The position numbers were made by a program, and so were the translations under genes. From contig MU385710.1 in assembly GCA_022497155.1 (NCBI GenBank), forward strand, positions 620,001 to 684,000: a stretch of 64,000 nucleotides of DNA, in the 5' to 3' direction. The stretch comes from Whalleya microplaca. Taxonomy: Eukaryota; Ascomycota; Sordariomycetes; Xylariales; Xylariaceae. How positions within the stretch are numbered: the first letter of the stretch is position 1; every line of letters begins with the position of its first letter. The notes beneath the pieces are model-generated. The model worked only from the letters and a program-made list of their open reading frames with translations. It was not told the origin of the DNA and ran no database searches. This document shows, in pieces, positions 56,466-64,000 of the stretch.

Positions 56466-58529
56466 TTGACTTGGAACGTCAAGATGGATCGCATTAAGAC
56501 AATTGTCGCGGTAATACACGCCGCGCGGCAACGTGTAATTCGACTCAACTTTTACCGTTGTCATATGGCCTATTTTGTGTTCGTCATTCTTATCTGTTCC
56601 ATTGTGCTATATGGCTCGAATACCGGTCCCGTTGGAGAAGCAGGACATTATGAAATCCGGTATATCGATGCATTTTTTCTAGCTGCAAGTTCAATGACAA
56701 CGACAGGTCTTGGCAATATCAATCTGAATTCTCTAAACGGATATCAGCAGAGTGTGGTCTTCATCACGATGATACTCGGTGACTTGAGCACAGTCAGCAT
56801 CAGCGTCGTGGTAGTGCGTCGCTGGACTTTTCGACGGCAACTTTCACAAAAGGTTAGGCAGAGCGCAACTGCGAGGAAGGTCCTTGAAGATATCGACAAG
56901 GAACAAGTGCTCCAAAGACATCCTTATCACAAAGCAATACACCGCCGTGTTCGACAGAATAGGGAAGAGAACAGGGACAAACGTAGGGCTCAGGATCATC
57001 CCTCGACAAAATCTACAGCGCTCGAACTCCGACCCTATCAGCAACGGTTTGGCGGTATATCAACACCTTGGGAAACAACTGTATGGCGATCAATTGTCTT
57101 GAAACTTTCCCAATGGGCACGCAAAAGCGATCTCACACCTGGCCACCATCATTATCTCTCATTTGAGCCTCATCTAGACGGGAGAGGTCGATTCAGGAAC
57201 CTAACTAGTTCTGAATACGAAGAGCTTGGCGGAGTCGAGTATCGAGCCCTTAAGCTTCTGTCCTGGATATTGCCTACTTACACTGCATTTTGGATTTTGC
57301 TTGCTATGGTAATACTTGCACCATATGCGTCCCAATATCAACCAGTGGCAACGACCATCAGTGATTCTCAAGAAGGGAACCTAAGTCCTGGTTGGTGGGG
57401 CGTCTTTACCGCACTGTCAAGTTATACAAATTCCGGACTTGACCTCCTGAGCGCAAGCATGGTCCCTTTCCAGAGTAATTGGCTTATTCTAATAGTGACT
57501 GGCGGCGCTTCCGTGGCTGGCAACACGTTTTATCCTATATTCTTACGGTGCTATATCTGGATCCTATGGAAACTCGTCCCAAGGCCCTCGGAGATACACC
57601 ACTCGTTGTCATTCCTCTTGCACCATCCCAGGCGATGCTATCTATGGCTGTTTGACAAGAAGACAACTCTAGTACTTGCCGCTACTCAATTTTCTCTCAT
57701 TGCGGTAGAATGGGTACTATTTGAAATCCTCAATATCCATCAAACAGCTGTCTGGGCTTTACCGACGGGGACTAGAACGATGGACGGGCTCTACCAATCT
57801 CTCGGCACTCGAAGTTCGGGCTTCTACATCGTTACCATGTCAAGCATAGCACCCGCGCTCCAAATTGTATATCTCATCGTAATGTACTTCAGTGTGTTCC
57901 CGCTTTTGGTTTCCCTGCGCAACACCAACGTGTACGAAGAACGAAGCGTCGGCCTCGATGCCGAAGAATACAGAGCTGAGGAGGCCTTGGAGAACAAGAG
58001 ACAGAGACAATCCCAGGGCGGCGCGCTCAATGGGGTGCATATTCGCAACCAACTTGCCTATGATCTATGGTGGATTGCACTCTCTTGGATTCTGATCTGT
58101 ATCATCGAGGAGCCCCAACTCAACGGTTCGGCACCCGGATACAGCAACTTCTCTATTCTTTTCGAGGTCGTCTCTGCTTATGGAAATTGTGGCCTCTCCC
58201 TTGGCGTACCTTACGACTACTATTCACTATGTGGGACCTTTCATACCCTCAGCAAACTAATTCTGGTGACAGTCATGTTGCGAGGTCGACATCGCATTCT
58301 GCCACTAGCCATCGACCGGAGTATTATGATTCCAGGAGAATCTACGATGGCGGCACTGGATCGCGAATATCTTGGGAACATTGACGGCTCATATGAAGCG
58401 ATACACCGAATCAGAGAAGCAGAAAGTGGTCGACAAGCCGAAGACCCTGAAGGAAGGCAGGATCCTGAATCAACCAATGCAACAGGGGTCTCAGTAGGTG
58501 GCATTCATGGCACAGTTTCAAATAGCTGA
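56466..58529 (+). CDS. TRK1: Trk-type potassium transporter (687 aa)
   Basis: Single exon; a second in-frame ATG at 56484 (MDRIKTIV) is equally plausible as start. The four membrane-pore-membrane repeats are marked by their filter motifs: TTTGLGN at 78-84, TNSGLD at 321-326, RSSGFY at 449-454 and GNCGLS at 573-578. Each has the key Gly of the K+/Na+ Trk/HKT pore. The family hallmark RGRHRILPLAIDRSI follows the last pore. The cytosolic loop between repeats one and two is about 140 residues, far shorter than in yeast Trk1, so this is a compact fungal Trk. It takes up potassium at the plasma membrane, driven by the membrane potential. Confidence 0.93.
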   Translation: MTWNVKMDRIKTIVAVIHAARQRVIRLNFYRCHMAYFVFVILICSIVLYGSNTGPVGEAGHYEIRYIDAFFLAASSMTTTGLGNINLNSLNGYQQSVVFITMILGDLSTVSISVVVVRRWTFRRQLSQKVRQSATARKVLEDIDKEQVLQRHPYHKAIHRRVRQNREENRDKRRAQDHPSTKSTALELRPYQQRFGGISTPWETTVWRSIVLKLSQWARKSDLTPGHHHYLSFEPHLDGRGRFRNLTSSEYEELGGVEYRALKLLSWILPTYTAFWILLAMVILAPYASQYQPVATTISDSQEGNLSPGWWGVFTALSSYTNSGLDLLSASMVPFQSNWLILIVTGGASVAGNTFYPIFLRCYIWILWKLVPRPSEIHHSLSFLLHHPRRCYLWLFDKKTTLVLAATQFSLIAVEWVLFEILNIHQTAVWALPTGTRTMDGLYQSLGTRSSGFYIVTMSSIAPALQIVYLIVMYFSVFPLLVSLRNTNVYEERSVGLDAEEYRAEEALENKRQRQSQGGALNGVHIRNQLAYDLWWIALSWILICIIEEPQLNGSAPGYSNFSILFEVVSAYGNCGLSLGVPYDYYSLCGTFHTLSKLILVTVMLRGRHRILPLAIDRSIMIPGESTMAALDREYLGNIDGSYEAIHRIREAESGRQAEDPEGRQDPESTNATGVSVGGIHGTVSNS

Positions 58530-59403
58530 GACATATTATGAATAGGATAAAGATGATTATGACTAGTAGCGATGTGAGCCAAACTAATGCAGCTCTTTCG
58601 TTGGCACCGCCTTTTCTTTAGCCATCTTATGCAGGAAAACTCTCCTTCCTGTTGACAAAATTGTGTTCTCGGGGTCTCTCATACACGCTTTCCTTATATA
58701 ATTCCAATTGCAGTGCAAACAGGAAGATATATTGATCACGAGGACAGCCATGTTAGCAACCGGTATGTTATGACTGTATAAAATTTTTAAATGACAACGA
58801 AAGTACTCATGTAGCCTCGTTCAGAAGTCCACCAACAATGTGTGTGTCATAAGTCTTGTACGGGCGGAGATTTGATACTTTTATAAAAGGTCAAAGTAGT
58901 CCATCCTGAGGTGAAGTAGATCCTAATGGTATCTATAATACCTATGACTGCTCATATATCAGTATGTTAATGACGTATCACCTAGATGCATGCGATGTAC
59001 ACTTGTTGCTTGTCCAGTGTGCCTTGGTGCCTGCTGTTTGATGCTGGCCTGAGAGTTTTCCTGGCATCTGACAGCTAATCCAGGTGATAGCACAGTGAAT
59101 GAGTCCTTTGGTACCTAAGTACTTTAGGTTGCAATTGTCTGTCAACACATTCACTGTGCACAAAACATACAATGTGATCGGAACACAATGGACATCCTGG
59201 TCAGGAAGGTATGCGTGCAAATATATATGTTGCCATAGGTATCCAAACCAGATACCCACAGGCCTAAGCGTAACGTGGAATTGATCCTCTTTCACTCACC
59301 ATATTCTTCAACTCTTTTCTACCTGTTACCTGAATTTTTTACGCAGTATCTATCACCTTGTGACAAACTACCAGTGCACTTCATCATGCAGGAACTTGTC
59401 ACA
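58530..59403. other. Spacer
   Basis: 3' flank of the Trk gene and presumed promoter of the Copia-derived gene. No further exon is evident, though a start of the downstream gene at 59386 or 59275 is possible. Confidence 0.55.
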
Positions 59404-60652
59404 ATGGCTGCTCGTCAGCGGACAGAGCTCCTTTGTCCAGACTGGGTCGTAAACCCCTCTTCAGCCTTGCAGTAAGCAACCAAATGCGGTCAAATTTGAT
59501 ATTTCCGTATTTCAATATGTGCTTTGCTGACTACGACATATCACAAGCTGTTGCAAAAACGAAGGATGGTTCTGCGAATATACTCCTTTTCAGTCTGTTG
59601 CAACTGATATCTTTGGCCATGAAATTCAGGTCACGGGAATTGGGACTGTGGAACTGGCTGTTAAACACTCCCCTAATATTAGCGGAAGACGGTCACATGC
59701 TATCTTTCGTCTTGTCAATGTTCTTCATATACCCTCGGCGCCAGCAAATGTCATCGGAGGCCCAATCTTCTTTGAGGAAGGCATGAGCCTGAAGTTGAAC
59801 AGGCATAATTTGGATGGTGCTATCAACGATAGCCAGGGTATTCGGATGGCCTATCTCTTGCGCACTTGCGGTCTTTTCACCGTGAAGCTCAGCGGTCCTC
59901 CGTTGAACCCGCAGGTCGGCCCATCCGAATTAAAACCGGATGCGGGCTACATGCTACATGTCATGTGGCCAAAATCAGAGTGTTTGCGTTGGGAAGCTTT
60001 CCAGGCTAGCCAGGACCCCAGATACATAATCATCAGATCCAGCCCAGCTGTTATCCGAACTACTCGAACAGGAGCCGGAAAGCCACAGGCCTCTTCAGAG
60101 CCGCCATCCACTTTGATCGAGGAGAAATGGAATAAGGGCTACTTTGGTAGCGCATACGACTTCCTCAAAGGTCACTGGACAAAAGTTTTCGGGGAAGAAG
60201 AGCATGATGAAGGTCATGCAATTGCGCATGCTCATGTGGAAGAGAAGGATGAATTTTCCGACGATGAGTATTCCGACGATGAGTATTCCGACGATGAGTA
60301 TTCCGACGATGAGTATTCCGACGATGAGTATTCCGACGATGGATTTTCCGGTGACGAGCATTCCGACGATGAGTATTCCGATGATGAGTATTCCGATGAT
60401 GAGTATTCCGACGATGTGTATTCCGACGATGTGTATTCCGACGAGGTGTATTCCGACGATGACAGCGAGTTGAATATCGAAGGACATAATTCCGACCATA
60501 TTTTCACAGACGACGAACTCGATTTTATCGAGGCTGACTGGAGAAATTCAGACTATTTCATGGTCTTCAATTCCCTCGACATTGATAAAAATGAGGACTG
60601 TGAGGTGGCAAAATCCTTGGTTCAGGCTCTGATGTCCCTGTCCCGAGCCTGA
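59404..60652 (+). CDS. Domesticated Copia-type Pol beta-barrel protein with SDDEY repeats (390 aa)
   Basis: Two exons: 59404-59471 and 59548-60652. Splicing joins CPDWVVNPSSAL to HCCKNEGWFCEYTPFQ and then FGHEIQVTGIGTVELAVKH. This matches the layout of the Copia/TNT1-94 Pol beta-barrel (protease-like) region: W-x-x-D-S/T-G/A-A-S-H, a tyrosine-rich strand, GxGTVxL and VLHIPSAPANVIGGPIF. The catalytic Asp position carries Asn (WVVNPSS), so protease activity should be lost. After a middle domain (GYMLHVMWPKSECLRWEAFQ) comes a 70-residue array of SDDEY pentads and an acidic tail. No integrase, reverse transcriptase or LTR adjoins, so it looks like a host gene derived from a retroelement. An earlier ATG at 59386 is possible. 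Confidence 0.7.
60256..60465 (+). repeat. 15-bp coding tandem repeat, 14 copies
   Basis: The unit TTCCGACGATGAGTA is repeated 14 times without a frame break, encoding SDDEY with variants SDDGF, SGDEH, SDDVY and SDEVY. The outermost left copies are most alike, as expected of recent slippage or unequal exchange. Frames on the opposite strand (Ser-Ser-Ser-Glu-Tyr and Ile-Val-Gly) are shadows. Confidence 0.95.
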
Positions 60653-61999
60653 AAACCTTCTACACGGTCATTTTCACTTGAAGACTACGACTCTTCGAAG
60701 TCTATCAGGTGCATCTTCAAAATCTCTTACAACTGGGACAGGAGTACTCAGATGTTTAAGATGGATACTTATGAGAGCGAGAGAGAATATCCAACGCTGG
60801 GGGAAGAAAAAATAGTCAAGTTTCGTACTAGGCATGTTTATACCAAGGGTCATAGTTGCGGCATGATTGTGCCAGGATCTTATGTCGTACGTACGATTCA
60901 GTATTTGGTCTGATGTGTTCATTGCTAGAGTTATTAAGAGAGTTAGGAGAGAATGGTAACCGAACCCCCTAGTTCTGTTTCGCACAGGAAGAAATACGAA
61001 GCTTTCTATTTGGCAATTTTCAGGCATGTCCATAACAGTGAGCAGCATCTTGGATGCTAGGCAATTGTAGACAACACGCAAGTCCGCTCTAACAGCTGAA
61101 TGGCTGCTCAGCGGTCTAGGTATATAGCACTAAGAGACCTAGCTAATGATATGAGTTGATCACCCGAGACCCCGTGCGCCTAATTCTATTTAACGGGTAT
61201 GAGGCAAATACAGAAGATATTCTAATTGGCTATGATGAAGATGAATTTGGGACGAAAATCTATTTTACTCTAATTGAACAAAAGAGATGATTCTTCGTCT
61301 ACGGTCCACGGCGTTTAGGGATGGCTGGTGTAGGTACTATAGTAGAGCCAGCGTTCCGCGTGAAAGAGGTTATGGGCCGTCGGCTTCCTCGTATCACTGA
61401 GTAGACTATCTGAGAGTACAGGACTCAGCGCAGTGGAGCTAAATACGCGGTCGCGGCGCGATCAGATCACTGTTCGAAGCGTACAGCTTGTCGGCCTAGA
61501 CTGTATAGAGTTTCCAGATTTTACACTACTTCTACGGTATCGTATTATCCGTCTTTGGAAATGACGTTTTCAGTTGCAGTGCCGTTGGCACCCGCCACCC
61601 CCACAAGAATACATTGTCGATAGGTGCTGGTTTGCTAAAACGACATAGGGCAGAACATGTTCGAGGCTGAAAACCCACCAATAGAAGTCTAGGATCCGAG
61701 TTGAGGAATATTGATGCACGTCTCTTACTATCTAATAGAATTGTACAATGGATGTCATTTATGCCTTCTGTGTGTATGCTCAGGATAAACGGGTTAATTA
61801 AGGTGTACTCGAATGCGCTTCCAATAGCTTCCCTAATGAGCTAAATGAGGAATCCTGCCAGGAATCTTTAGGGGCCGCTGAAGTGGAGTGCTGTAGGGGA
61901 AATTTTCCACCTCTCAGACAAAAGACAACAGAACCGGAAATCTCAGCCTCCAGAAACAACACAACAACAACAGGTAACTACCGCAGACTTTCGACAATT
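60653..61999. other. Transition region before the AT-rich block
   Basis: No supported gene. A minus-strand frame at 60674-61081 (135 codons) lacks domain features. Near 61160-61290 the plus strand has a short protein-like stretch (EDILIGYDEDEFGTK) that may be a retroelement relic. Base composition shifts sharply at about 62040. Confidence 0.5.
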
Positions 62000-64000
62000 T
62001 CAAAGCTTGGCGGACCCACTTATTATAGGCCTAAGCTGCTTATAGCCTAGTGTATAGATTTAGTTTTAGTTATGTGATATTAAAACTTTAAATCTCTAAA
62101 TTGAATTTTTCTCTTTCAACTTATATATTACTTTATTACTTAACTATTTACCTTACTAATATAACGTTACTATACTACTATACCTATTATACCTTAGTTA
62201 TTATAGCTAATATTACTATATTAAAATCTTAACAACCAGTTAAAGAGACTATAATTACCCCATAACTTAAAAGATAAAGCCGACTTATTAAATTACTCTT
62301 TTAATAGACTATAAAACAAACTACTCCTTATAAAACTACCAAACCAAAACACTCTAAAAAGAAAAAGATAAAGATATTAATATAGTTATTAAATTATAGA
62401 GTTTTTTTAATTTTTATATACTTAACTTAACTTTATAACTAACTAATAAGAACTATTTTTTAACCGACTTAATTTTTATAAAAAAAAGTTATAAGTGACT
62501 TATTTATTTTAAAGCAGTTACTTATTTTAAAATCCTTTTACCGACTATAATTATATAGTAGTTTAAAAGAGACTTTATTTTAACTAATAGTTTCGGAAAG
62601 AAATTATTTATTATACCTTATTAGCTTGAATTTAAAAGTCAACTTTATAAGTTTTTTATCGATACACGTTTTTAAAGTTAACCTATTATTAAAGCCTAGT
62701 TTCGAAGTTATTTTATAACTTTATTTAAGAGTTTATACCTTATAAAACTTTTTCCAGTTTTTTAATTTAATTTTAGTTAGTTTTAAAATTTCTTAAAAAG
62801 ACATAACTTAATTTAAAAACGGGTAACTAAATACTTTTTTAAAGCTTTTAAAAATATATATAATGCCTGTTTATCGTTTCTTTTATTTATAAAAAAATAT
62901 AGCCGTCTTTATAATAACTTTTATTAAAACTTTTTTTTATTTTTACAACTATTTAGTAGTCTTAATAATTTTAAGTCTTTACTTTTTTGTCAATTTAAGT
63001 TAACTAAAGTTATTAATATAGATAAAACTTTTATACCTTTTAAGTTTTTAAATAATTATACCTATAAGACGAAAAATTTAATTACTATATTAGCTAAAAG
63101 TAATAGAAATAGTTAAAATAAAAGACAAGCTACTTTAGTCTTATATATAATAGCCGAAAGGACTTTTTTTAAGCCTAAATTAATATTTTATAAAGTTAAT
63201 AACTCTAAATATACAGAAAAGTTTAAATTATACCTTTCTTATTAAATGGGCTTTACACCATGGTGTAGGTATCGTGCGAACGATAGGGGGGTTATAATAA
63301 AACTGTATTGCTATATGATATTTTATGTACGAAAAAAAGTGAGGGAATTCTTCGTGCGGAAAAGATATGAAAATCTTTTTGCGCTAGGGTAACTTAGTTA
63401 GCTACCCCTGATCGCACGGCTGAACTGAGCGTTATTCCAACATTTCTAAAATTATAATTAAGTTTAACGAAACTATTTATAATAACAAAAAGTTTATAAT
63501 TTAATAAATTAATACCGAACTTAAAAACTATATTTAAAACGAAAAGACTTTATTAATAATAAATATAGTAACGTTTTATAATATTTTTAATATTAAAGAG
63601 TTTTTAAAATTTATAATTACGTTACCCGCTATAATTTTTAAAAAAATAACTAGTTATTTTTAAGTTTTAAATACTTATTTAAATAAAGTAGTTAAATAAT
63701 TATTAAAAGAGTTTAACGATATATAGCTTAAAAAAAGAGTTTAAAAGTATAAAAACTTAGGAAAGTCTTTTTTTTTGTTATTAATTTCTAATTAACGAAT
63801 TAAAATAGCTATTATAATTATATAAATTGTTATACGACTTAAAAAACTTTATTATATACGTTTTATTCGAAAAAGGTTTAAATAAACCGGAGTTTTTATA
63901 AAACCTGATTTATTAAAAAATTATTTTATAAAAATAAAAGGTTTTAGTTTATAATAATACGAAAATTTACGAAAAGCTTTTCGAGACTTAATTTTAGTTA
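62000..64000. mobile_element. Very AT-rich block, probably RIP-degraded repeat
   Basis: From about 62040 to the window end the DNA is overwhelmingly A and T with abundant TA, TTA and TAA words, and no open frame of any length on either strand. In filamentous ascomycetes this is the hallmark of transposon DNA destroyed by C-to-T mutation under RIP. The original element cannot be identified by eye. The only higher-GC island is the solo LTR at 63240-63442. The block continues past the window. Confidence 0.8.
63240..63442. mobile_element. Solo LTR (203 bp), copy B, nested in AT-rich block
   Basis: Same length as the copy at 34426-34628 and the same orientation. It is flanked by a perfect 5-bp duplication, TTTCT (63235-63239 and 63443-63447). 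Its first bases are TATTA where copy A has TGTTG, and most differences from copy A are G-to-A or C-to-T changes (for example GTAGC to GTAAC, GTCAGC to GTTAGC). The palindrome TACACCATGGTGTA is kept. The GGGTAGCT hairpin arm is altered to GGGTAACT. Confidence 0.88.

Noticed and set aside
60095..60507. Frames on both strands with repeats of Ile-Val-Gly or Ser-Ser-Ser-Glu-Tyr
   Set aside because: They are other-frame readings of the 15-bp array in the Copia-derived gene. The array is not a CRISPR array, as the copies are contiguous without spacers.
60674..61081. Minus-strand 135-codon frame
   Set aside because: No domain, signal or splice support; composition is like random translation of spacer DNA.

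Overview
The window is nuclear DNA of a filamentous ascomycete (Pezizomycotina; Sordariomycetes-like, possibly Xylariales, which is inference only). The evidence is short introns of about 50-180 bp with GTAAGT-type donors and CTAAC-type branch sites, CT-rich and CA-rich leaders, a fungal gene repertoire (AA9-CBM1 lytic polysaccharide monooxygenase, Akr1-type palmitoyltransferase, fungal Trk transporter), and a right end that has decayed to very high A+T in the manner of repeat-induced point mutation (RIP).

Layout. 0-1.2 kb: a basic, disordered hypothetical protein. 1.2-5.2 kb: a long non-coding stretch with an ACAT microsatellite. 5.3-9 kb: accessory DNA with a divergent protein-kinase-like gene, a possible gene relic and a small secreted LPMO-like gene. 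9.7-11.6 kb: a BCS1-type AAA ATPase. 13.4-20.6 kb: a conserved housekeeping block made of Akr1-like ankyrin-DHHC palmitoyltransferase (-), SRP receptor beta subunit (+) and cystathionine beta-synthase (-). 22.1-25.5 kb: a second, intact protein-kinase-like gene and a 2-oxoglutarate/Fe(II) dioxygenase. 27.1-33.1 kb: an MFS transporter with one in-frame stop, an unknown multi-pass membrane protein and an AA9 LPMO with CBM1. 34.4-36.8 kb: a 203-bp solo LTR, a small secreted Cys protein and a broken DUF6603-like relic. 38.4-48 kb: a MARVEL-like tetraspan protein, a small hypothetical, a Cys-rich C-tail-anchored protein, a BTB protein and an FSP1/AMID-like FAD oxidoreductase. 50.2-52.6 kb: a disordered protein with 22-residue repeats and a Hal2/Met22-type bisphosphate nucleotidase. 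54.3-58.5 kb: an unknown protein and a compact Trk potassium transporter. 59.4-60.7 kb: a protein that looks like a domesticated Copia-type Pol beta-barrel fused to an acidic SDDEY repeat. 62-64 kb: an AT-rich block carrying a second copy of the 203-bp LTR.

No operon-like pathway or biosynthetic cluster is evident. Functional links are loose: two LPMOs fit plant-biomass attack, and cystathionine beta-synthase and Hal2 both belong to sulfur metabolism but lie 31 kb apart. The most notable items are the two kinase-like genes, which share four intron positions; the Copia-derived gene, which has Asn where the protease Asp should be; the paired solo LTRs with target-site duplications; and the MFS and DUF6603 genes caught in decay. 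All exon structures were worked out by eye from splice signals, reading-frame continuity and family resemblance. No searches were run.
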